Assembly: GCA_036925085.1 (NCBI GenBank)
Contig: JAUPFP010000023.1
Span: 3,124,278-3,188,277, forward strand
From: Brachycybe producta
Taxonomy: Eukaryota > Arthropoda > Diplopoda > Playtdesmida > Andrognathidae
Direction of reading: 5' to 3'
Length of the DNA stretch: 64,000 nt
Shown here: piece by piece, positions 44,887 through 56,293 of the stretch
Layout: every line of letters starts with the position of its first letter
Numbering within the stretch: the stretch's first letter is position 1
Position numbers and translations under genes: made by a program
The notes under the pieces: model-generated
What the model was told of the DNA's origin: nothing
What the model saw: the letters and a program-made list of their open reading frames with translations, nothing else
The model's database searches: none

Positions 44887-45064
44887 GTGTGCTCAGCAGT
44901 AAAATTTTGTTGGCCCCGCCCTTTTATGAGCGTCATCAATTTCTAATTGGTTTGTTACTTGGTCTTATGTCAGTTGCTCCGCCCTTTTCAATTTCTAATT
45001 GGTTGATATTTGGTCTGACGCTCATAAAAGGGCGGAGCCAACAAAATTTTACTGCTGGGCACAC
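44887..45064. mobile_element. Element B foldback, copy 2
   Basis: 178 bp, GTGTGCTCAGCAGTAAAATT ... AATTTTACTGCTGGGCACAC. The interior (CCGCCCTTTTATGAGCGTC, ATTTCTAATTGGTTTGTTAC, TGGTCTGACGCTCATAAAAG) is shared with 28971-29149. ATCTTCTAC occurs 7 bp left of it and ATCTTCTTC directly right, a possible 9-bp TSD. Confidence 0.75.
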
Positions 45065-45925
45065 ATCTTCTTCCCTTTTTTTTGTTGTGTCATTAAAAAA
45101 AATATATATATATTTAAGAACTGTGAAAAAACAACTTTTCTTAATTTAATAATAATTACAAATGTGTTCGAACTCTTGAAAACGGATCCTATCACCAATT
45201 TTAAGAAGAGAGAGATATATTTTGAATGGTAATAAAGATAATGTCCGTAAACAAAATAATGTTTAAACGGTCAAAAGCCATTTTTATAAGGACTCTCTCT
45301 CTCTCTCTCTCCCTCTCTCTCTCGAAAAATAAAAAAGGCAAAAAAACCCATCAAGTGTTGTTGGAAACATTTTGTGGTCTGATAAATATGCAAACCAAAA
45401 AATAAAAACTAGAGGGGTTGTTTTTAAGAGTGTGGATATTGAGGTCTTTTAGTGTTGTATGTGTGGGGGGGGGTGGATGATAATGATGATGATGGGTCCT
45501 TCTTCCTTTTCTTGTGTAATTTGATGCAAGAAGTAGGAACAATTAAGAAAGGGAATTGATGGGAAGAGAAGGGGAGGGGGAAAAAGGAAGAGAAACTCCG
45601 TAATAGACAAAACTTATGGAGTTCCTCCTTCTTCTTCTTCTTCTTCTAGGAGGGAACATGTCTGTAATATCCTATTGCACTTTTTCATTCATGAAAGAGG
45701 ATATTTTTTCTGGTCCTTTGAAGTGAACACGAAAAAAAAAAAAAGAACCCTTTTCCCTTTGAGATGGGCCTCTTTTAAGTCTTAACAGCTGCAACATATT
45801 AACCTCTTACCACTGTCCTGTTATCATTACCAATAGTGTAATGGTTCATTACTTCAGTACATATGTTAAGTTTCCAATACATAAGTTCAGTATTTCTGAC
45901 AAATAACAGACAAAAGTTTGAAACC
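45065..45925. other. Intergenic DNA with microsatellites
   Basis: (TC)n at ~45294-45322 and (CTT)n near 45626-45648. No gene was recognised. Confidence 0.55.
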
Positions 45926-45927
45926 AA

Positions 45928-46495
45928 AAGTGTTTTTAGAAACTAGAAAGGGTAACTCCAGTCTCAGCTCAACAGTAAAATAAGCTTTTCGTCTCAATTT
46001 GAAAATTAATCGATTAATAGTATTTTTGCATGTTTGATTGATACCTTTCAAATTAAACTTTTTATAGTTTTTCTCATAATTTCATTTATATAAATTTTCA
46101 CAAATCAAATTAAAAATTTTCAGATGCAAACAAATGCATACAAAAATATATTATAACTAATATATTGTGGCTAAAAAAATAATTAAAACACAATACTTGA
46201 ACAAAAAAATAATTCAATTCAGCACTAAAAAAAAGAACAATATCTCTTGCCACATTTATTATTAATTTTTTTTTTTTTGTAATATATTTTCCATTTTTCT
46301 GTCTTAAAGTTGGGGCATTTTCAAATTGACATAAAAAACTTTTTTAAAAAAGCAACGCCAAAAGAATACTGTCCAGTGATTTTACCGTTCTAGTTTATAA
46401 ACACGCTTTTAAATTCTTATTTTGTGTTGTTTCTGAAACGCAGAATTAAACATAGTTTGAAAATCAGCTGTTCATAAAACATCTTAAAAGATTTA
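45928..46495. mobile_element. Family I MITE, diverged copy
   Basis: TTTTTAGAAACTAGAAAGGGT near 45933 and outer right flank GTTTGAAAATCAGCTGTTCA near 46455. The interior has expanded with A/T-rich sequence. Confidence 0.6.
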
Positions 46496-46509
46496 GCGTT
46501 TGTTATACC

Positions 46510-46805
46510 TTTGTACACACATGAGTTAAATGAATTCAAATTAAATGTGTTTAGGTGAATTATACGGAATCCAGTTAAGGACATAAACCCAAATAAAAAT
46601 TGACTTTATTCTAAATATTTTAAATTGAAATACTAAATCAATATTTTGTCAATAGTTTATCTATTATATTTAAGTATTAACTCAATATTTTCAGATTTTT
46701 AACTGAATAAATCGGATTCCATATATTGTTTGTTTGTCCTTCACAGGGCTCTGTAAAACACGTTTATTATTTAAATACATTTAAATTATCAGGAGTGTAC
46801 TTGGT
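46510..46805. mobile_element. Family F Harbinger-type MITE, copy 5
   Basis: TTA precedes TACCTTTGTACACACATG and TTA follows TACTTGGTA: a TTA TSD. All internal landmarks are present. Confidence 0.85.
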
Positions 46806-47290
46806 ATTAGAAACTAGAATAGTAGTTAAATATGTTAAAAGTATTTTCATGATGCTATTTTTTTAAATGCAGTTTTTATGACAATTTTTTTTTTCACTTT
46901 TTAAATTTTTTTTTAATTCATTTTTAAATTGTCATATAAAATTTATTTTGTAAAAATTAACATCAATGAAAATACTTTTAGTAATACTGTTTTTGCTATT
47001 CTAGCTTCTAAAAGACACAAAGTATTTCTTTTTTAAAAAAAAATTCACGTTAACATTTTATATATATGAATCTATTTTTGAATCAAATTGAATTAATATA
47101 AAGAAACAAATAAAGGTAAACAAATTCAAAATTTGTTAGAAACTAGAATAGCAATTGAATACTTTCTATACACATTTTTTATGACAACATCTAAAAAGTT
47201 ATGACCAAAATTAGGATTAATTTTTTTTTAAAAAAAATGTGATTTTTTTTATCATATTTACATATTGCTAAATTCTAGTTTCTAACAATG
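46806..47290. mobile_element. Two short family I relatives in tandem
   Basis: First, AGAAACTAGAATAGTAGTTA (~46809) with GCTATTCTAGCTTCTAAAAG (~46996). Second, TTGTTAGAAACTAGAATAGC (~47132) with TAAATTCTAGTTTCTAACAA (~47268). Both are ~155-210 bp foldbacks sharing only the terminal AGAAACTAGAATAG motif with the longer copies. Confidence 0.65.
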
Positions 47291-49250
47291 TATTCACTGT
47301 TTTTCTTCTTCTTCTTCTAAAAGATGTCTAATTTATTATCTTTCAATTGGGAGAGAAGCTTCTATGTAAAAATTTAAAAATATGTAAAATAAAATATATT
47401 TAACTTACATGTGTATGTCAAAAAAAAATTTTTAAATTGAAGAAAACTTAGAAAAACACAATTAAAACTTTACTTTTTTAAAAAAAATGTGCAAAAAAAA
47501 ACACAATCAAAACTTAAGCTTTGATTTTTTTTAAAAAAATTGCAAACTTTTGCAAACATGCAGTTTTTTTAAACTTTTCACCCTTGAAGAAGAAGAGGAG
47601 AGAGATCCACCATAAGAAGGAAGAGCAAGTCACATGTTTTTATTAAAGTGATGTATTTTTCTATGAGATTCCATATTCTAGTGAATAAGGCCAAAGAACA
47701 AGCCCCCCCCCCCACACACTTCCAGGGGTCTTCTTGTGTGCGCAAAAATATGTTTTCTTTATACTTTTCTACGCAGATGTGACAAAATAAAAATGTTACC
47801 AACTAACATATCCTAAATATAGTCATTTAACCACTTGAAACTCTCTCTCCAATCTTATTTTTTTTTTCTTTATAAATCGTTATTGATTTATATATAATTT
47901 TTTTTTTTGAAATCAATATCCAATTGAGATCATCATTACATGAATTTTTACCAATAAACAATATTGGCATTTGTCCAAATGTTCTTGTATTTAATTTGTT
48001 AAAAACTCAAGTCTTATTTGTTAATATGATGTTTATTAAACGCCTAATTATTTGACTTTTTTTTTTGTTAAAAAAAGTCTACAAAAGTTTTTTTTTAAAA
48101 AAAATTAATGTGGGTTGTTTATTTAGAGAAAAAAAATTGGGAGTTTTTTTTTTTTTGGTTTTCGATTTATAGAAAAAGTCGAACCAGTTTTATCACTTAA
48201 ATTGGTCAAAGTTGCTTAACTTTTTTAAACTTCGAGGGCCACTTTTTGGCCCTTAAATTAAATATAAAAGTGGCTCCAAGATAAAATTTACATAGCTCAC
48301 CATACAATAAAAGTTGGACAACTTTGCAGTTAGGACATTTGTGTGGTTATCTGTTTTTTTTTTACAAAAAAAAACCCACACAACAATAAGAACTTTTAGG
48401 TCTAAAAAAAATCTCGTGTATAATTAGGAATTGAACTTAAAGAGAGAGAAAAAAATACATAAGCTTTAAAATGCAACCAACCATTACGAACATTAACCTA
48501 GAACGTGAATTTGCTAAATGTTGTTATTTTTATGTAAAAATCACTAACATTATTATTTAGTTATATATTCTCTCTCCTCCCTCGCATTTTGGATTAAAAT
48601 CAAACCAAAAAAAAACAACCTTCTTTTCTATCCATTTGTGTTGTTTGTTTTTTTCTATTCAGTTCTCTCTTAAACTTTTAAACCAAGTCACGAATTAGAT
48701 TACATTTATTTGACCACTTACTTATATATTACATTGTAATTACAGGTATAAATTATCCAAATAAATCTAGTCATTTGTGCAATATAATTGTGTATATTAT
48801 GAAAATAAAACCTAATTTTGTGTGTCTCTCTCTCTGTGTGTCTGTGTACACCCTGAAATTTAATTGTTTAAAACCCATTAAAATAATTTTTGTTTTCATA
48901 ATTATATACAATAAAATAATAAAATGTTATATTTAAAACATTTTAATAGTTTTTATTTCTATTTTACTTATTTCAGAAAGAGCAATTTTATTTATACTTA
49001 TATATATATATAAAAAAAAAGTTTTGCGTCTTTTCCTTATCGTTATTTTGGTTAGATTCAAACTTTGACACTTTTAATTAAATTATAAAACAACTAAATC
49101 TTTAATTAGCAGCATGTGCCAACTGATTTAATGCAATCAAAAATAAGTGTATTAAATCGCATTTTGAATATTAGTATTAAAAAAACATACTTTTTTAAAA
49201 AAATAAAAATTAATTAAGTCAAAACAAAACTTAAAAAAGAAAAATAATTT
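47291..49250. other. AT-rich intergenic DNA
   Basis: Dominated by A and T runs; C11 near 47703. No gene was recognised. Confidence 0.55.
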
Positions 49251-49251
49251 C

Positions 49252-49323
49252 CTCCCCGACGGGGAATCGAACCCCGGTCTCCCGCGTGACAGGCGGGGAT
49301 ACTAACCACTATACTATCGAGGA
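49252..49323 (-). tRNA. tRNA-Asp (anticodon GTC)
   Basis: 72 nt on the minus strand. The acceptor pair is TCCTCGA / TCGGGGA (one G-T) with discriminator G. D-arm TAGTATAGTGGTTAGTA, anticodon arm CCCGC-CTGTCAC-GCGGG giving GTC, T-arm CCGGGGTTCGATTCCCCG. No intron. A TTTTT pol III terminator lies a few bases downstream on the minus strand (about 49241-49245). Confidence 0.97.
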
Positions 49324-50121
49324 ATACATTTACCAAGCTTTCTAACAAGCGTTTTGGAACGTAAATTCTATATGAATGACGTCAACAACGCGATTGGAGG
49401 TTTTGTATATCTATCTATACAGGGTGGCGCATTAATGTTGCCTATAGAGCCGCCATTTTGATGCCACCGTTTCAGTAGAGAAGTTCTGAGGAACTGGCCA
49501 TTTCATAAGATAACTTTCTTCGAGGGCAATATTAAGAAAAGGTTTAAAGTGTTTTAGAAACTAGAATAGTAGATGATGATTTCTAAAAAAAACAGGTTTT
49601 GTGACGATAACTTTAAAAATGTTTGGATGTTGGCATGTGCAGTAACAAATTGAACAAGGATGATACTCAAAAAAATGTGAAGTTTTGCGAAACTGAAACA
49701 TAGATAGATAACACGTCCTTTGACTCAGATACATGGAAATAACGCTAAGTTTATTGTTAAAATGTGTAGATTATTTTTTATCTGATGATATTTTGATGTA
49801 TTTTAACCCGTTCTTAAGTTATTATAATTTCTACGTAAAAACAGCTAAAAAATCTAATGATAGGAAAGCGCGTCTGCTCTTGGCAACAAAATGTCAAATA
49901 CGCTAGCTTGTATACATATAGCGGAGTAATAAAACAGGACAGTGCGATAAGGAATAAAAGACTTTTGCTTATGTTATAGCTCCATTTCCTAAATAAAGAA
50001 TGCAAGGGAGCAAAAATCTGTTATTTTTGGACGCACATCTTAGCTCTAATATTCATTTAGGCCTATTTAAAACTATTCGTCTGGGTTTAAAAATAGTGAA
50101 AATAGCAGACATATAAGCAAA

Positions 50122-50160
<39 letters not shown>

Positions 50161-52640
50161 AAAAAGTTTTGTACTCTGAGCCAGACACTGTAGGAATTTA
50201 GGAGAGGCTTTGACCCCCCCCCCCCCATTCCCTTCTTGCAATCCCAACCAGAAAAAACACACCCCTTTCCCCCCCCCCCATGTAATCTCACACCCCCACC
50301 CACACTACAAATATTTCATTTAACATTGTCTCAAAAATATAACCCTATAGGTTATGTATAACAAATAATAAGGAAGTTTCAAAGTTTTGTAAACTTATGT
50401 CTAAAATTATCGATATAGATATCGATTGATATATTTTGTTATTATAATTTGAATAAATAAAAAAAAAGAAGATAACAGTGAAAACCTTTTAACACGAAAA
50501 ACATATGACAAGAAAAATCAGATAACACGAAATACATTTTCAGTCCAATCCCTTAAACATATAAATAGCAATACAAATACTTTCTTTTAACACGAAAAAT
50601 GACTGTATTCGATTTTTCTTATCATTATATTATCTTATCATTATTTTTTATTTAAATAAAGATAAAAACTAATATCTTATCAGATGGTTACCAATTTTTT
50701 TTTTAATTTCATTTTTTAAAAAAAAGTATAATTAATTGGTTGAGACAGGGGTAGGAGATATATATTTTTCCTATATGTATTTTCCACCCCCTCAATGTCT
50801 CAGTTAATTATTTTTAAAGGAGTTTTACAAATTATTTAACCTTAAGCTTTTGCAACCTAAGATAGTAAATAAAAATATTTCCTCATTTTTAGAGCGGAAG
50901 TTGATAATATTTTTTTTTTAAATTATAAAAAAAAAACACAGATAAAATAAGAAATGTTATATGGTTTATTCATTTTTATATAAAAAAAGTCTTTTTTTAA
51001 GATTTAATCATTTGAATATTAATATTTATTAATGAATGAATACATATAAAGATTTAAGGCTCAATAGGCTTATTTTAAACTTTTATTTAAATTATTATAT
51101 TATTAAAGAATTTTTAGACAACAGGAGAGCAAAAAGGAAAAGTTGGAAAACAATGGGCCCAACGTTTAAATATAGAAAAGTTCAACTTTTTAGGTTCAAC
51201 GAACCAAAAAAAAAAATACTTTTTTTTTGTCATTTTACTGAAAAATGTCTCTGAAATATAAAGTTTTAAAACTAATTTTAATTTAAAATTAATCTTTGCA
51301 TATTTATTTTAGCTCGTAAACAAAACAAAAAAAGTAGTTTAGTTTTAAAATTTCTAAATAAAATCTTTTTAAAATTTCTATATTTCCAATTAAAATTGTC
51401 AAATAATTATCAAAATTAGCAAATAATATTTGTTAATTAAATGACGAATGATTTTTAAAGTAAATAATTATTATTAATGATAATTATTCTGTAAAGTTCT
51501 AACAAAGAAACAAACAAAATTCCACAAAGATGATGAACATCATGCATGCCTACCTAACATTATTACCCATGTTTTATAAATTATTTCAAGAATTAAGCCA
51601 CATATTAACTTCAAACAAATTATAATAGATAACATATATAATTATCTATATAATCAATCCATTTTAATCGAAAATTAATATGCAATAATAATTTTTTTCT
51701 TGCAAAACATGAAAAATTAATAACTCATTATTATATACATGTATAACAAAAAAAGTTTTATAAAAAAAAGTTTTAAGAAAAAAATTGTTTGTTTCAACAC
51801 AAAATATTACAAATGAAATAATACAAATTGAAATAATTTTTTTTACCTTTGTTTTGTTTTCATTCGATTCCACTTAAGGCGATGATGAAAAAAATAATTA
51901 GTAAATGAAGATGAAAGTAAAAGGGAATCAAGTGATGCTTTTTTTAAAAGACAAGAAGAGAAATTTCCCAAATGATTGCATGCAGTATACAAAGTGATTC
52001 AAAAATAAAGCAACAAATTAAAAATTATATCAAGAGCTTGTTTCACGTTTTTTTTTTGCTAGAATTATTTTAATTTAATTTAATTTAAAAAGTATTCAGA
52101 AAAAAAAAAGGTTTATTAAAATTTTAAGTTTTATTTTCTCACTTATACTAAGATATTTATTATTAAAATAATTAAATATTTCTTTAAAAAAAAATGACTA
52201 TGGTTTAGTTAATTTAGATCACCTTGTATTACGCCAAAGATCCTTTTAACCAATCAAATGTGAGTATTATTTTTTAAAAAAAAAGCGTAGTATTATGCTG
52301 CCATCTAGTGTTCACATTCTCGTTATTCAGAATAATAGAAGTATTTGATGTTTTCTTATCGTTTTTCTGCGTTTATTTTGCTTTTTTCATGCCGTTTTTT
52401 GTAAGTTACATTCATTTTTTTTCTATTTTATATGTTACAATAAATAACACTGAATGGAAATTATGTTTTAGAGTGGATTTCTATGCTATAAAAGCTGCGT
52501 TCAAGGTGATATTAACGCTACAACTAGTAAAATCTGCAATCTTGACGATATTCAAGAAAAGTATCAACCTCTGGTATCGTTAATCATTATAAAACACTCT
52601 TAAAAATCTGTTAATTTATTTAATTTCTATATGTTTTTTC
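49324..52640. other. AT-rich intergenic or 5' region of STRAD
   Basis: No coding exon could be identified, though at least one 5' exon of STRAD should lie here or in earlier DNA. 49550-49600 holds a family I scrap (GTGTTTTAGAAACTAGAATA). (TA)n with an A run sits at 50121-50156, C13 at 50214-50226 and C11 at 50269-50279. ATCGATATAGATATCGAT near 50409 is palindromic. Confidence 0.5.
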
Positions 52641-52648
52641 CCCCTCAG

Positions 52649-55600
52649 AATTCAGAATCTTCTACAACCACACAAGGAGAATCGTTTCCATTGGTGTCGA
52701 GAGGAGAAGCGGTTTCGAAGATGACGATGGTCAACTATAGTCAGGACGCTGGGCACTACGATGTTCAAGCGATAGTCGGACAAGGATGTGGAGGAGCTGC
52801 GACCGTTTTCGCAGCTCGACATCGTTCAACGGATCACCTTTTAGCCATAAAGAAGATCAATTTGGAACACAGTTGTTCCGATCTTCAAGAGTTGCAGAAC
52901 GAAGTTCGTCTAACTCGACAATTGAGTCACAAAAACCTTCTTCCTTTTCATTGTAGCTTCATTTGTAATCGGGAACTGTGGATCGTGATGCCTTATATGT
53001 CTTATGGTCTCTTTTATGGCTCATTCGTTGGTTACATAAATGTTTTTTTTAAATTAATTTTATGTTTCTTTATTAAAAAACAGGATCCGCATGCGATCTT
53101 CTTCGTTATCCTTTCGTTCAAGGTGTTCCCGAACTGATAATCTCTTTCATTCTTCAAGATGTTCTTCGTGCTTTAGAGTATCTTCATCGTAGAGGACAAA
53201 TTCATAGGTTGTTCGATCGTGATTCAGAAAAAAACGACCGTAACGCTTTTTTTGAAATAGAATTTTCAAGATTTATTGGAAATTACAAGTGTAAACAAAT
53301 GTGGATGGTTATTTTTTAACTGTTTTTTTGTTGTTTCAATTGTAAAATATCCTGGTAATCATTTATTTTGTTCAAACTTCATAAAAATTTATTTTTAAAA
53401 TAAATAAACGTAAAAATTATTTATGCATTTTTGTTTACTCTTCTAGTTTTCAAATGTTGAAAAATTGAAATCGACTGATTTAAGTTTGATTATTCGGTGT
53501 TTCAGAAGAGCAACATTAAGAAAAAATACAAAAATTATGTTAGAAACTAGAACGCTAACCTGAATCACTTAAAAGTATTTTTTTCTTGTTGATATTTTTC
53601 AAAATGAATTTTTAAGAGACAAAAACTAAAAAAAAAAACATCAGTCGCTTAAAATTGAGTCATTTTCAAACTGACGTAAAAAGCTTATTTTAAAAAATAT
53701 TAACATGAAAATACCCATAATCATAGTAATCGAGTTACTCTTCTAGTTTCTAAAACACTTTAAAATTTCTCTGAATATATCGCACTTAAAAGGCAGAATA
53801 ACTAGAATTCTAACGGCGTTTACACTTTAAAACCACCTTAAGCTTCATATTTAAAATTATAAAAATAAACTTTTTATGAAACAAAAATTAAAAAAAAACG
53901 TTTTTCTGCATAAAAACTGAATCTTTTGAGAGAGAGAGAGAGAGCTTTCAAGTTGAACACTTTCTGTGGTAGCTTTATGCCGTAGAAAGTGATAAACTTG
54001 AAAGTTCTCTCTCAAAGGATTCAGTTACTTTTAAACGAAAACGTTTTCATAAATATTTCTTAAATTCTTATGAAAATATTTCTCGTAAAATCTAATTTTT
54101 CAGGAGTGTCAAAGCGAGTCACATCTTAATATCATCTAAAGGTCAAGTTTGTCTTTCTGGGTTTCGATACTCGTGCGATCTGGTTCATAACGGTCGTCTT
54201 CTAAAGACTATGCATCATTTCACGCCGAACGTTGTGCGGAATCTCAAGTGGCTTAGTCCTGAAGTTTTAGAACAGGTTTTTTTTTTTACAATCATAATTT
54301 TACTCATAAAATATTAAACTTACAAGTTTTTTTCTGTTTTTTGCTTTTTTTTTCTATATAGAATCTTATCGGATATACGAATAAATCCGATGTTTATAGT
54401 ATCGGAATCACAGCTTGCGAATTGGCGAACGGAGGAGTTCCATTTTCTCACATGCCACATACACAGGTTCTTTTCTATTGGCTTCTTTTTTTGTTGTTCA
54501 CTTTCGAAATGTTTTTAAATATTTATCCGAAAAGAGTTTAGTTTTGCAGCTAACTGAACAAACTGCAAAAAATGGTCGACTTGCGGCCGAAATCGGTCAC
54601 ACGAATTTACTTTTGCAACCACTTTTTACAGTTTGTTCAGTTAAGGCCTACACTATTACCACTTCCTTGAGTGGTCGGTTGCCGCCATACGAAGACCACT
54701 TTTTGCAATTTATGTCAACCACTAAAAGGCGCTTATCTGTGAATACCCTACATGCCTTTAAAAGACTTGAGAACGCTCAGCTGGTAACCAAAATCCCCAA
54801 AAGCTTTAGAAAGTTCACGGCCTTTTTTTTTAAAAAAAATGAGACCAAAAATAAGAAAAATAGTTCATGTGGTATAAAGTATTAAAAGCCCCTTGAACGC
54901 TTGTTATTTTCTAAAGCAAAATTAAGTGAAACTTAAATGTGTTTTAGAAACTAGAATGGTAGTTTAATGACTCGAGAGTATTTTATGTTGATATCTTTCA
55001 AAATAAACTTTTTACGTGAGTTTGAATATGACCGAACTTTAAACAGTTGATATTTTTTTATATATCTTGTGTATAAAAGTTCATTTTGAAAGATATCAAC
55101 AACAAATTATTATTACTAATCACAGAGTTCGAAAATCTTTTTTTTTTATATAAAAAACATCTCAAATGTCTTTTTAAACAGATGTTGTTAGAAAAGTTAC
55201 GAGGTTCGACACCAGTTCTTCTAGATGCAATTACAAGCCCTACTATCGAAGCTGCAGGTTATGTTCCGTCTCTTTTTGTAACATAACGAAACGTTAAGGG
55301 CTATTTTAACAAGATATTGGCTGTTTTTCGTTTTTTTTTAATTTAAGGAGTTGAAAGTGGAGAGATCGAAAGTTTGCCCGATTACTTCAAGCAAAGAACA
55401 TTTACCGATGGTTTTCATCAGGTGGTCCAGTCATGTTTACATCGTGATCCAGCTTTGAGGCCGTCCGTAAGCCAACTTTTGAACCACGTGTTCTTCAAGC
55501 AGACGAGAAGATCGACATCTTCGCTTTGCGATCTCTTAGAAACTTTAGTTCCGAAAGCAGAAAATGTGGATATGAATCAGCTTAACAGTGGAATCAGTAT

Positions 55601-55753
55601 ATACATATACGAAATACCATTTTTAAAATAGATTTTGTTTGCGTTTTTAACTGTAAGGAGGTTTTCGTATTCTTAGGTTGTCCGATTGTTGACGAAGTTG
55701 TCGATAAATTGGAAATCGCTTCGATCGTCGATGATGACGAATGGAATTTCTAG
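52649..55753 (+). CDS. STRAD: STRAD-type pseudokinase (LKB1 partner), 7 exons, 5' end missing
   Basis: Seven GT-AG exons stay in frame: 52649-53006, 53084-53207, 54104-54275, 54362-54466, 55182-55257, 55348-55596, 55677-55753 (386 codons plus stop). STRAD binds LKB1/STK11 and MO25 in the cytoplasm and activates LKB1 allosterically. Order seen: Gly-rich loop (VGQGCGG), beta-3 [33 protein letters not shown] in place of HRD, LSGF in place of [43 protein letters not shown] and C-terminal WNF. Catalytic Asp is Ser in both HRD and DFG positions, so it should be inactive. The beta-3 lysine is kept (codon 52850-52852). The C-terminal WNF corresponds to the MO25-binding WEF motif, with E changed to N. 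An acceptor precedes exon 1 and the frame is open to it ([11 protein letters not shown]...), so an upstream coding exon is expected; the ATG at 52721 is the alternative start. Human STRADs are ~420-430 aa. Drosophila Stlk is the likely counterpart. Confidence 0.95.
53460..53837. mobile_element. Family I MITE in STRAD intron 2
   Basis: TTAGAAACTAGAACGCTAAC near 53540 and the inverse GTTACTCTTCTAGTTTCTAA near 53735. The right end AAAACCACC runs into TTAA (53834-53837), matching the full-length copy. It accounts for much of this 896-bp intron. Confidence 0.75.
53917..54024. mobile_element. 108-bp hairpin element in STRAD intron 2
   Basis: CTGAATCTTTTGAGAGAGAG... (with (GA)n) pairs with ...CTCTCTCAAAGGATTCAG. 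CTTTCAAGTT and CACTTTCT also pair with inverses around loop TAGCTTTATG, giving ~48-bp arms with few mismatches. It ends 80 bp before exon 3. Confidence 0.85.
54540..54735. mobile_element. Foldback remnant in STRAD intron 4
   Basis: AACTGAACAAACTGCAAAAA (near 54552) is inverse to TTTTTACAGTTTGTTCAGTT (near 54624). A second pair (ACCACTTTTTGCAATT) follows. The open frame running on from exon 4 through here is an artefact. Confidence 0.65.
54900..55170. mobile_element. Family I MITE in STRAD intron 4, right end truncated
   Basis: AAATGTGTTTTAGAAACTAG near 54935, then GATATCTTTCAAAATAAAC and the inverse GAAAGATATCAAC near 55087. The right terminal arm is missing and only the outer flank (CACAGAGTTCGAAAATC) remains. 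Confidence 0.7.
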
Positions 55754-55794
55754 GAATTGTTGTTCGTTTTTATTATGTTATTAACGTAGTTACA

Positions 55795-55800
55795 AATAAA
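55795..55800 (+). promoter_or_regulatory. Polyadenylation signal of STRAD
   Basis: Canonical AATAAA 42 bp after the stop codon, followed by T-rich sequence. This implies a very short 3' UTR. Confidence 0.7.
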
Positions 55801-55944
55801 ATGTTTCTTTATTTATTTTGAACAATTTGAACGCAGTTGAAATTTATATTTTATATAAAAAATACTTCACAAAGATGTTACAGAGTGTAACAAAAGTTGA
55901 GATAGGTATTTATTATTAAACTGTTTAGTTAGTTTTAAAGTGTA

Positions 55945-56240
55945 ACCGCCTCTCAAACACTGATTATTCTATCTTTCAGAAGCAAAATGAGTAGAAACTT
56001 GAATGTGTTTTAGAAACTAGAAGGTTAAGATTAATTTTGAATATGATCTGAACTTTAAACTTTTGATATCTTTTAATTTTTGCCTATAAATTTTTTATTG
56101 TGAAATACATCAATATGAAAATTCTCTCCAAATAATTGAGCTACCGTTATAGTTTCTAAAACACTTTCTAGTTTCTCTTAATTTTGCTCCTGAAGACTAA
56201 ATAATCGGTGTTTGAAAATCAGTTGTTTGTAAACCATGGT
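55945..56240. mobile_element. Family I MITE downstream of STRAD
   Basis: AATGTGTTTTAGAAACTAGAAGG near 56003 (in part) and GCTACCGTTATAGTTTCTAA near 56140, with outer flanks ACTGATTATTCTATCTTTCAG and TAATCGGTGTTTGAAAATCAG in the usual positions. Confidence 0.7.
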
Positions 56241-56293
56241 AATTGAATTTCAAATTAATTATCGCAACCAGAATTATGATTTTGCCATAAGAG

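Noticed and set aside
51036-51254. 72-codon frame as the missing STRAD 5' exon
   Set aside because: Lys/Tyr/Phe-rich with A/T-driven composition and no resemblance to STRAD N-termini; no suitable donor was evident.
52631-52648. ATG at 52631 as the STRAD start
   Set aside because: It lies in the polypyrimidine tract of a strong 3' splice site (TTTTTTCCCCCTCAG); the coding similarity begins after it.
54415-54885. 156-codon open frame
   Set aside because: It starts out of frame in exon 4 and runs through intron 4 and a foldback; no domain.
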